Source of the DNA: an uncultured Eubacteriales bacterium
GTDB taxonomy: Bacteria; Bacillota; Clostridia; Oscillospirales; Oscillospiraceae
Length of the DNA: 10,203 nt
Direction of reading: 5' to 3'
Assembly: GCA_902477055.1 (NCBI GenBank)
Contig: CABSFY010000084.1
Location: 1-10,203, forward strand
The notes below the pieces were generated by a model. The model was not told the DNA's origin and made no database searches. It worked only from the letters and a program-made list of their open reading frames with translations. Positions 1 to 5,375 of the stretch are shown here, in pieces (the first letter of the stretch is position 1; each line of letters starts with the position of its first letter). Both the position numbers and the translations under genes were made by a program.

Positions 1-38
1 CCGGTGCCGTACTGATACTGTCTTTTGCTCTCGTACAT
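1..38 (-). CDS. rpsI: 30S ribosomal protein S9, 5' fragment (runs off the window)
   Basis: Only the first 12 codons plus two bases are inside the window. The reading begins MYESKRQYQYGT, which matches the usual N-terminus of bacterial S9 before its GRRK segment. An AGGAGGT ribosome binding site (47-53, minus strand) sits 8 nt before the ATG. The gene starts 18 nt after the rplM stop, the standard rplM-rpsI order, so the two are cotranscribed. S9 is a small-subunit protein whose C-terminal tail reaches the P-site tRNA; that tail is outside the window. Confidence 0.93.
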   Translation of the reverse strand, partial: MYESKRQYQYGT

Positions 39-56
39 AGTCTGTTACCTCCTGAA

Positions 57-488
57 TTAGTCCTGCGTCCAGGCTTCGGGCTTCTGCGCGGCATGGGGAT
101 GCTCAGCGCCCTTGAAAACCTTCAGACGGTTGATGGCGGTACGGCCGAGGGTGTTCTTGGGAAGCATACCCTTGACGGCGAGCTCCATTGCAAATTCGGG
201 GCGCTCGGCCATGAGGGTCTTATACTTGACTTCCTTCAGACCGCCGATCCAGCCGGAGTGGCGGCGATAGTATTTCTGATCGAGCTTTCTGCCGGTGAGA
301 ACGGCCTTATCGGCGTTGATGATGATGACATAGTCGCCGCAATCGACGTTGGGCGTGAAGTCGGGCTTGACCTTGCCGCGCAGGATGTTCGCCGCGACGA
401 CGGCGGTGCGGCCCAGGGGCTTATCCGCTGCGTCCAGAACGTACCACTTGCGCTGCACATCTTCTTTTCTGACCAGGGTAGTGGACAT
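57..488 (-). CDS. rplM: 50S ribosomal protein L13
   Basis: This encodes a 143-residue L13, an early-assembling 23S rRNA-binding protein of the large subunit; the length is normal for the family. Recognisable family segments are the N-terminal KWYVLDAADKPLGR stretch (about residues 14-27), GDYVIIINADKAVLTGRKLD in the middle, YYRRHSGWIGG, and the GMLPKNTLGR block followed by LKVFKGAEHPH near the C-terminus. The ATG at 488 follows GGAGG with normal spacing, and no upstream in-frame start is needed. A near-consensus promoter lies at 566-594, and the leader of about 70 nt can fold into two hairpins. rpsI follows after 18 nt. The overlapping plus-strand open frame is a shadow. Confidence 0.98.
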   Translation of the reverse strand: MSTTLVRKEDVQRKWYVLDAADKPLGRTAVVAANILRGKVKPDFTPNVDCGDYVIIINADKAVLTGRKLDQKYYRRHSGWIGGLKEVKYKTLMAERPEFAMELAVKGMLPKNTLGRTAINRLKVFKGAEHPHAAQKPEAWTQD

Positions 489-521
489 GGATGGTTCCTC
501 CGTATATTATAATTTTTTATT

Positions 522-550
522 TTGACAAACGGGCAGTTTGCGCGTACAAT
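522..550 (+). promoter_or_regulatory. Sigma-A-type promoter candidate for the ttcA-like gene
   Basis: TTGACA (522-527), a 17-bp spacer (528-544) and TACAAT (545-550) form a near-consensus plus-strand promoter. The predicted start near 557 gives a 5' untranslated region of roughly 150 nt to the ATG at 706. No comparably good promoter is visible closer to the gene. The region between 640 and 677 is strikingly pyrimidine-rich, with two TTCTCTCGT-like repeats. The -35 to -10 DNA is the same DNA that encodes the rplM leader hairpins. Confidence 0.6.
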
Positions 551-558
551 AATCGCGC
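526..558 (-). promoter_or_regulatory. Candidate L13 mRNA leader (two tandem hairpins)
   Basis: In the rplM leader the minus-strand RNA can form GCGCG/CGCGC (558-554 with 544-540, 9-nt loop), immediately followed by CAAAC/GTTTG (540-536 with 530-526, 5-nt loop). Autoregulatory leaders upstream of rplM are known in Firmicutes (the L13 leader class). I recognise the position and the paired hairpins, not the exact consensus, so membership of that class is inference. Neither hairpin is followed by a U-run, so simple termination is unlikely. Confidence 0.4.
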
Positions 559-565
559 GAGAGTA

Positions 566-594
566 TTTATACCACGGAGAAAATCGAATGTCAA
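566..594 (-). promoter_or_regulatory. Sigma-A-type promoter of rplM-rpsI
   Basis: On the minus strand there is TTGACA (589-594), a 17-bp spacer (572-588) and TATAAA (566-571). This predicts transcription starting near 558-560 and a leader of about 70 nt before rplM. The -35 is perfect and the -10 matches the consensus at five of six positions. It is the only strong promoter-like sequence upstream of rplM. It faces the plus-strand promoter at 522-550. Confidence 0.8.
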
Positions 595-705
595 GCACAT
601 TTTCTGATAAATTTATTTTGCGCCGGAAGAACTCTTAATTTCTCTGTTTTTCTCTCGTATTCTCTCGTTTTCTTCCATTGCAATTTTACCGGGTTGGTGA
701 CTTTT

Positions 706-1437
706 ATGCAACGAATGATGGGACTGGTGCGGCGCTGTGCCGCCGATTACGGAATGATCGAGCCGCATGACCGGATCGCCGTGGGCGTTTCGGGCGGCAA
801 GGATTCGGTGACGCTGCTGTACCTTTTAGCGGCGCTGCGGGAATATTATCCGGAGCCGTTCGAGCTGACGGCGATCACGATCGATATGGGCCTGCCGGGG
901 ATGGATTTTTCCCCGGTCGAGGCGCTGTGTGCGCGGCTGAACGTGCCGTATCACACGGTCAAAACCGAGATCGGGCCGATCATTTTCGACTATCGCAAGG
1001 AGAACAATCCCTGCTCGATGTGCGCCAAGATGCGGCGCGGGGCGCTGAATCAGGCGCTGCTGGCGCAGGGCTTCCATAAGGTCGCGCTGGGGCATCACTA
1101 CGACGATGCCGTCGAAACGTTCCTGATGAGTCTGCTTTTCGAGGGCCGTCTGAGCTGCTTCCAGCCGGTGACATACCTCGACCGCACGGGCGTGACGCAA
1201 ATTCGCCCGATGCTGTACCTGACCGAGGGCATGATCCGCAATTTTGTCGAGCGAGAGCAGCTCCCGGTGGTCCACAATGTCTGCCCCGCCGACAAGCACA
1301 CCAAGCGTGAGGAGATCAAGCAGCTCATCGTGCAGCTGCAAAGCACCTATCCGGACCTCAAGGAACGCGTGTTCGGCGCGATGCAGCGGCTGCCGCTGCC
1401 GGAATGGGGTACGCAAAGGGAAAAGGGCAGCCGCTGA
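706..1437 (+). CDS. ttcA: TtcA-like tRNA 2-thiocytidine biosynthesis protein (PP-loop ATPase)
   Basis: This is a 243-residue adenine-nucleotide alpha-hydrolase of the TtcA/TilS superfamily. TtcA adenylates cytidine 32 of some tRNAs and inserts sulfur with the help of an oxygen-sensitive iron-sulfur cluster. Visible evidence is the PP-loop SGGKDS (residues 29-34), the paired cysteines CSMC (103-106), the GHHYDD block (129-134) and a third cysteine in HNVC (193), together the three cluster cysteines expected of TtcA. The absence of a long C-terminal domain argues against TilS. I chose the ATG at 706 because GGTGA lies 5 nt upstream; a TTG at 694 would add four residues but has no ribosome binding site. 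The stop codon sits in the loop of the terminator at 1421-1447. Confidence 0.88.
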   Translation: MQRMMGLVRRCAADYGMIEPHDRIAVGVSGGKDSVTLLYLLAALREYYPEPFELTAITIDMGLPGMDFSPVEALCARLNVPYHTVKTEIGPIIFDYRKENNPCSMCAKMRRGALNQALLAQGFHKVALGHHYDDAVETFLMSLLFEGRLSCFQPVTYLDRTGVTQIRPMLYLTEGMIRNFVEREQLPVVHNVCPADKHTKREEIKQLIVQLQSTYPDLKERVFGAMQRLPLPEWGTQREKGSR

Positions 1438-1447
1438 CTGCCCTTTT
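1421..1447. terminator. Bidirectional intrinsic terminator overlapping the ttcA stop
   Basis: AAAAGGGCAG (1421-1430) pairs perfectly with CTGCCCTTTT (1438-1447) around a 7-nt loop. The arm composition supplies a T-run on either strand, so it can serve both the ttcA-like gene and the convergent small gene at 1456-1608. The TGA of ttcA (1435-1437) lies in the loop, so the 5' arm encodes the last residues of the protein. Confidence 0.85.
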
Positions 1448-1455
1448 GGGAGCCT

Positions 1456-1608
1456 TTAGCTCATCATATCGGAAATGCTCTGCTCGACGGAATCGACCGC
1501 CCGCTGCGCGGTTTTGCGCACCTTCGACTGCTGCGGCAGCATCAGCGCGACGGCGCCGCCGGCCGCCATGCCGAGGCCCAGCGTCAGCAAAAAGCCCTTG
1601 ACCTGCAT
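1456..1608 (-). CDS. Small single-pass membrane protein, YtxH-like, 50 residues
   Basis: A 50-codon gene, too short for many gene callers, is well supported. GGAGGG lies 6 nt before the ATG at 1608, and the frame ends in TAA just before a shared terminator. The product begins MQVKGFLLTLGLGMAAGGAV, a glycine/alanine-rich hydrophobic helix covering about residues 5-24. A polar tail follows (QQSKVRKTAQRAVDSVEQ) that looks helical. This layout resembles short YtxH/gas-vesicle-protein-like peptides common in Firmicutes, but the resemblance is structural; I do not recognise a specific family. It is convergent with the ttcA-like gene and divergent from the pyrF operon. No clear promoter could be picked. 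Function unknown. Confidence 0.75.
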   Translation of the reverse strand: MQVKGFLLTLGLGMAAGGAVALMLPQQSKVRKTAQRAVDSVEQSISDMMS

Positions 1609-1708
1609 AATTTTCCCTCCTCACTGCAAAAAATCGCCGAACCGGCGCACTTAGCTTTCCCGCTGCGGAGAAAATCTTGCAAAAGCGCCGTAATTGTCGA
1701 AAATCGCC

Positions 1709-1737
1709 TTTTCCTGCCGAACGATTTATGCTATAAT
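1709..1737 (+). promoter_or_regulatory. Extended -10 promoter of the pyrF-like operon
   Basis: A perfect TATAAT (1732-1737) is preceded by TGc, forming an extended -10. The -35 region (around 1709-1714, TTTTCC at 17-bp spacing) is poor, which the extended -10 can offset. The predicted start is near 1744, giving a leader of about 33 nt that contains AGGAGGG (1763-1769). No attenuator, PyrR site or riboswitch is visible in this short leader. Confidence 0.7.
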
Positions 1738-1776
1738 GGAAGTGCTTCCGGATTTTTTCTACAGGAGGGTTTTGCC

Positions 1777-2700
1777 ATGTCTATCGACGTTTTACAGGAA
1801 CAGATTCGTGCGGTAAAAAACCCCGTGATGTTGGGGCTGGACCCGTATCTTCCGATTTTGCCGCAGCACATTTTACGCGACGCTTATGAGGAACACGGCC
1901 AAACGCCGGAGGGAGCAGCGGCGGCCTACTACCGCTTCTGTACGGAGCTGCTCGACGCACTGTGCGGGCTGGTTCCGGCGGTGAAGCTCCAGAGCGCCTG
2001 CTTCGAGGGCCTCGGCGCAGACGGCATCGCGCAGATGCAGCGCATCAGCCGCTATGCCAAAAAGCTGGGCTATTACGTCCTGATCGATTCGATGCGCGGG
2101 GACGTGGGCAATGTGGCCGAAATCTATGCGCAGGCGATGTTCGGCGCGGTTTCCGTCGGCGAAACGTCGTTCCGGCTGTACGACTGCGATGCGCTGACGG
2201 TCAATCCCTACCTCGGCAGCGACGGCGTAAAGCCCTTTCTGCCTTACTGCCGGAACGACGGGAAGAATATTTTCCTCCTGCTCAAGACCTCTAACAAGTC
2301 CTCCCGCGAGGTGCAGGACCTGCTGTCCGGCGACCGGGTGATCTACACGGCGATGGCCGACCTTGCCATGCGCTGGAGCGCCGGCCTGTTCGGAAAGAGC
2401 GGCTACAGCGAGCTCGGCGCCGTCGTCGGCGCGACCTTCCCGCAGACGATGCGCCTGCTGCGCGAGAAATATGACCGACTGTTCTTCCTCGTGCCGGGCT
2501 ACGGCGCACAGGGCGGCACGGCAAAGAACGTCCAGTTTGCCTTCGACCGCTTCGGCCACGGCGCGATTATCTCCGCCTCCCGCAGCATCATCTGTGCATG
2601 GCAAAAAGCGGAGAGCGATGGCACGGACTACCTCGACCACGCGAAGGCGGCGGCCGAAAAGATGCGCCGTGATATATCAAAATTTGTGGTGGTTTTATGA
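1777..2700 (+). CDS. pyrF: PyrF-family orotidine 5'-phosphate decarboxylase-like protein, catalytic Lys replaced by Met
   Basis: This 307-residue protein has the length and motifs of the long (type 2) OMP decarboxylases, TIM-barrel enzymes that convert orotidylate to UMP. Conserved elements are GLDP (Asp22), AVKLQSACFE (Lys70), the VLIDSMRGD segment (Asp104, Asp109), NPYLGSD, KTSNKSS, the phosphate-binding PGYGAQGGT loop (240-248) and SASRS with Arg269. The family's DxKxxD motif normally reads DxKRGD; here residue 106 is Met (ATG codon), so the catalytic lysine is absent. Either activity is lost or changed, or this is a paralogue. AGGAGGG precedes the ATG. The stop overlaps the next start (ATGA), and the partners are not pyrimidine genes. 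Family membership is certain; decarboxylase activity is doubtful. Confidence 0.9.
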   Translation: MSIDVLQEQIRAVKNPVMLGLDPYLPILPQHILRDAYEEHGQTPEGAAAAYYRFCTELLDALCGLVPAVKLQSACFEGLGADGIAQMQRISRYAKKLGYYVLIDSMRGDVGNVAEIYAQAMFGAVSVGETSFRLYDCDALTVNPYLGSDGVKPFLPYCRNDGKNIFLLLKTSNKSSREVQDLLSGDRVIYTAMADLAMRWSAGLFGKSGYSELGAVVGATFPQTMRLLREKYDRLFFLVPGYGAQGGTAKNVQFAFDRFGHGAIISASRSIICAWQKAESDGTDYLDHAKAAAEKMRRDISKFVVVL

Positions 2701-3743
2701 CGACAATTTATCTGATCCGGCACGCAGAGGCGGAGGGAAACGTTTTCCGCCGCCTGCAAGGCCAATACAACTCTAACATTACCCCGAACGGCCTGCGTCA
2801 GGTCGCGGCGCTGGCCGAGCGCTTTCGCGATATCCCGATCGACGCGGTTTACGCCAGCGACCTGAACCGCACCCAGATTACGGCCGCGTCAATTTTCGTC
2901 CCGAAGCACCTGCCGCTGCACACCGACCCGCGCTTCCGCGAGATTCGGTGCGGCATCTGGGAGGACACGTCCTTCGGCCAGTTTGACCGGCTGGACCATC
3001 AGAGCAGCTACGACTTTTCCCACCATCCGCACCGCTGGCATGCCGAGGGAAGCGAGTGCTTCGCCGAGTACACCGGCCGCTTTCTCCGTGCGCTGGCTGA
3101 GGTCGTGCGCGAAAATGAGGGCAAGACCGTCGCGATTTTCTCGCACGGTATGGTCCTGCGCGGCGTGACCCAGACGCTGTTCTTCCCGAATAACGAAACC
3201 GCCGTCACGCACAGCGAAAACACCGCCGTCACCCGTCTGTTCTGGGACGGCGAAGCGTACCAGTTGGACTTCTTAAATGATGCGTCGCACCTGCCGTACG
3301 AGATCACCACCGTCGGGCGGCAAAACTGGTGGCGCAGCGACGAAACAAAGGATTTTAATCTCTGGTATCGCACCGCCGAGCCTGCGGACGCGGCATTTCT
3401 GGCCACGCTCGGCTTCGTCCCGCAGGCGGGACAACGCGTCGAGATCGGAATGCTCGGCGAAGTGCCGATCGGTGCCGTAGCAATGTCACCTTTTCAAAAT
3501 GATGCAACGTTAGACTTTATCGGTGTAACGGAGGCGCAGCGCGGCAAGGGCTTTGCCCCGCAGCTCCTCGGCGAGGTGATCTGCCCCCTGCGGACGCTCG
3601 GCGTAGCGCGTCTGACCGCCGCCCCGACGGCGCATCCGGGGGCGCTGCGCCTGCTGGAGCGCTTCGGCTTCGACCCCGCAACGCGGTCGCTGGACATCGC
3701 GATCGACACAGAAAAATGTATATCCTCCCTGACCTTTTCCTGA
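2697..3743 (+). CDS. Histidine phosphatase / GNAT acetyltransferase fusion protein
   Basis: The 348-residue product has two domains. Residues 1 to about 200 are a histidine-phosphatase (phosphoglycerate mutase-like) domain with the LIRHAEAEGN signature (nucleophile His9, Arg8), Arg58, Glu82 and the second catalytic His in FSHG (His150). Residues about 220-340 look like a GNAT N-acetyltransferase: IGVTEAQRGKGFAPQLL carries the acetyl-CoA-binding RxxGxA pattern (282-287), and LRLLERFGF fits the downstream helix-strand. A Trp-rich linker joins them. Substrates are unknown for both halves. Translation is probably coupled to the pyrF-like gene by the ATGA overlap. The 3' end overlaps the next gene by 28 nt in another frame. 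The phosphatase call is firm, the GNAT call good. Confidence 0.85.
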   Translation: MTTIYLIRHAEAEGNVFRRLQGQYNSNITPNGLRQVAALAERFRDIPIDAVYASDLNRTQITAASIFVPKHLPLHTDPRFREIRCGIWEDTSFGQFDRLDHQSSYDFSHHPHRWHAEGSECFAEYTGRFLRALAEVVRENEGKTVAIFSHGMVLRGVTQTLFFPNNETAVTHSENTAVTRLFWDGEAYQLDFLNDASHLPYEITTVGRQNWWRSDETKDFNLWYRTAEPADAAFLATLGFVPQAGQRVEIGMLGEVPIGAVAMSPFQNDATLDFIGVTEAQRGKGFAPQLLGEVICPLRTLGVARLTAAPTAHPGALRLLERFGFDPATRSLDIAIDTEKCISSLTFS

Positions 3744-4288
3744 GCTTTGCCAAAATCGGCCTGTTCACCTTCGGCGGCGGCTACGCCATGATTCCGCTGA
3801 TTGAGTCCGTCTGCGTGGACAAAAAGCACTGGCTGACGCAGGACGAGCTGCTGAACATGACCGTGCTGGCCGAGTCCACGCCCGGCCCGATCGCCATCAA
3901 CTGCGCCACCTACGCGGGCTACCGGGCCGCCGGTTTTTGGGGTGCGCTGACGGCGACGGTCGGCGTGATCGCCCCGTCGTTCGTCGTGCTGTATCTGATC
4001 TCGATGTTTCTGGAGGACTTTCTTGCGCTGACCGTCGTGGCCAACGCCTTCCGGGGCATCAAGCTCGCCGTCGGCGTATTGATTTTTAACGCGGCGCTGC
4101 GGATGCTGAAAAAACAGCGGTGGGATTGGCTTTCCGTAACAATTCTGATTGTCTCTGCCGCCGCCGTGCTGTGCAGCAACGTGTTTTCCTGGGGCCTTTC
4201 GTCGATCCGGCTGATGCTGCTTGCCGCCGCGATCAGCCTGACGGCATTTGCGATCGGCCTTGCGGCGAAGCGCAGGAGGGGCCAATGA
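3716..4288 (+). CDS. Chromate transporter (CHR) family protein, first half-size subunit
   Basis: A 190-residue membrane protein of the short-chain CHR family, about half the length of classical ChrA. Signatures are FTFGGGYAMIPLIE near the N-terminus and AESTPGPIAIN at about 52-62, followed by several hydrophobic segments (about 75-100, 110-130, 135-183) and a basic tail. Short CHR proteins normally occur as adjacent pairs thought to act together; the partner follows at once. Characterised CHR members export chromate by a proton-driven mechanism, but the natural substrate of gut Firmicutes homologues is not established. The ATG at 3716 lies inside the previous gene and has no good ribosome binding site, so translation is likely coupled. 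The N-terminus fits the family at this start. Confidence 0.88.
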   Translation: MYILPDLFLSFAKIGLFTFGGGYAMIPLIESVCVDKKHWLTQDELLNMTVLAESTPGPIAINCATYAGYRAAGFWGALTATVGVIAPSFVVLYLISMFLEDFLALTVVANAFRGIKLAVGVLIFNAALRMLKKQRWDWLSVTILIVSAAAVLCSNVFSWGLSSIRLMLLAAAISLTAFAIGLAAKRRRGQ

Positions 4289-4851
4289 TCTATCTGGAAC
4301 TGTTTCTCGGCTTTTTGAAGGTCGGCTTTTTCACGTTCGGCGGCTCCTACGGCGCAATCCCGCTCATTCGCGATGTCGTCCTGTCACACGGCTGGCTCAG
4401 TGACGAAACACTGACCTATATGATTGCCGTCAGCGAGAGCACCCCCGGCCCGATCATGGTCAATATGGCGACCTACATCGGCAGCAATCAGGCAGGTTTT
4501 CTCGGCGCGGTGGTCGCAACGGTCGCCGTAGCGCTGCCCGCGTTCGCGGTCATCCTGCTGCTGACTGCGCTGCTGAAATCCGCGATGAAAAATCGCTGGG
4601 TGCAGGCCGCAATGAACGGTCTGACCCCCTGCGTGGTCGGCATCGTGCTTGCCACGGGGCTTTACCTTCTGCTTGAGGGCTGTCTCGGTACGGTCCGGAC
4701 ACCGCAGCTCGACCTCCGCGCCCTCGCCCTGACCGCGATCCTGCTGGCCGTAGGTCCGCTGTACCGCAGGTTGACCAAAAAGCCCCTCTCCCCCATCGTC
4801 CTCATTCTCCTCTCCGCCGCATTGGGCGCGGGAGCTTACGGGATTTTCTGA
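4285..4851 (+). CDS. Chromate transporter (CHR) family protein, second half-size subunit
   Basis: A 188-residue paralogue of the preceding protein and presumably its partner. It has FTFGGSYGAIPLIRD (about 16-30) and SESTPGPIMVN (50-60), then hydrophobic stretches through a short C-terminus. I start it at the ATG at 4285, which overlaps the previous stop (ATGA) and follows AGGAGGGG; an open frame extends upstream to 4120 but has no support. It is the last gene of the pyrF-like operon. No clean intrinsic terminator follows; the repeat-rich region begins within about 30 bp. Likely substrate chromate or another oxyanion, by family only. Confidence 0.88.
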   Translation: MIYLELFLGFLKVGFFTFGGSYGAIPLIRDVVLSHGWLSDETLTYMIAVSESTPGPIMVNMATYIGSNQAGFLGAVVATVAVALPAFAVILLLTALLKSAMKNRWVQAAMNGLTPCVVGIVLATGLYLLLEGCLGTVRTPQLDLRALALTAILLAVGPLYRRLTKKPLSPIVLILLSAALGAGAYGIF

Positions 4852-4882
4852 GCGAGGCTTGCACGAGCTTTCGTCCCACGCC

Positions 4883-5182
4883 GTAGGGGCCGATGCCCAC
4901 ATCGGCCCGGGCAGGCATGATCGTCCTTACGCACAACGCTTCATAACCTGCGTAGGGCGGGGTACCCTCACCCCGCCGCTGCTGGCACGTTGATTTTGCT
5001 GCAAGCCACATCCAACGCGCGCTGCGGCGCGGGGAGCGGGACGTCCGGAGGCCGTCCCCTACAGGCCGGGGTCGGAGGCGTGCGCCTTGTAGGGGGCGGC
5101 GCCTCCGACGCCCCGTTGCTGGCACTTTCCATTTTGCAACTGCCTCCGTTCCACGCCGTAGGGGCGCTCATCGAGCGCCCGT
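4883..5182. repeat. Cluster of GTAGGG hairpin modules with variable stems
   Basis: Five modules share the GTAGGG head but have different self-complementary cores: 4883-4908 (stem gggccgat/atcggccc), 4952-4976 (gcgggg/ccccgc), 5038-5062 (inverted copy; gggacg/cgtccc ending CCCTAC), 5089-5114 (ggggcg/cgcccc) and 5158-5180 (gggcgctc/gagcgccc). Three of them are followed within 2-5 nt by GCTGGCAC. A further 10-bp stem, gtcggaggcg/cgcctccgac (5071-5080 with 5100-5109), competes with the fourth module. Confidence 0.75.
4981..5031 (+). repeat. 51-bp direct repeat, copy 1
   Basis: Begins GCTGGCAC and ends GCTGCGGCGCG. It matches 5183-5233 over the same length with five mismatches, counted by hand. 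A partial copy containing GCTGGCAC and ATTTTGCA lies at 5118-5138. Confidence 0.85.
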
Positions 5183-5233
5183 GCTGGCACTTCTATTTTG
5201 CTGCAAACCATATCCAACGCGCGCTGCGGCGCG
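5183..5233 (+). repeat. 51-bp direct repeat, copy 2
   Basis: Second full copy of the repeat at 4981-5031; the right half (TCCAACGCGCGCTGCGGCGCG region) is identical in both. It directly follows the hairpin module at 5158-5180. Confidence 0.85.
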
Positions 5234-5375
5234 AGGGACTCCTTCCGTCACAGCCTTCGGCTGTACCAGCTCCCTCAAAGAGGGAGCCAAGAGCTGCTGC
5301 AAAGCTGAACGAAGCTGCAAAGTTGGGGAGAGGCCAGCGAAAAAGTGCCGCGATTTGTTTAAAAAGGAGAAAACC

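Larger units (their letters stand above)
4852..5375. repeat. Repeat-rich intergenic region without a convincing gene
   Basis: These 524 bp separate the CHR genes from psd. They contain several hairpin modules beginning GTAGGG, a two-copy 51-bp direct repeat with a third partial copy, and a different pair of hairpins near the right end (acagcc/ggctgt at 5250-5264; ctccctc/gagggag at 5270-5286). Open frames crossing the region have no ribosome binding site and read through the palindromes, so I treat them as chance. No obvious promoter for psd could be found here. Confidence 0.8.

Noticed and set aside
694..705. TTG start for the ttcA-like gene
   Set aside because: It adds only four residues and has no upstream Shine-Dalgarno; GGTGA is well placed for the ATG at 706.
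1873..2640. Long minus-strand open frame opposite pyrF
   Set aside because: The plus strand encodes clear family motifs; the opposite frame is open because of GC-rich codon use and has no recognisable protein or ribosome binding site.
4120..4284. N-terminal extension of the second CHR gene
   Set aside because: It overlaps the first CHR gene out of frame; the ATG at 4285 has AGGAGGGG, and the family N-terminus starts there.
5181..5375. N-terminal extension of psd through the repeat region
   Set aside because: No ribosome binding site; the translated part comes from hairpin repeats, and the Psd family aligns from the ATG at 5376.
4852..5375. CRISPR array
   Set aside because: Repeats are two or three imperfect copies with irregular spacing, and the cores are palindromes that differ between copies; there are no regular spacers and no cas genes.
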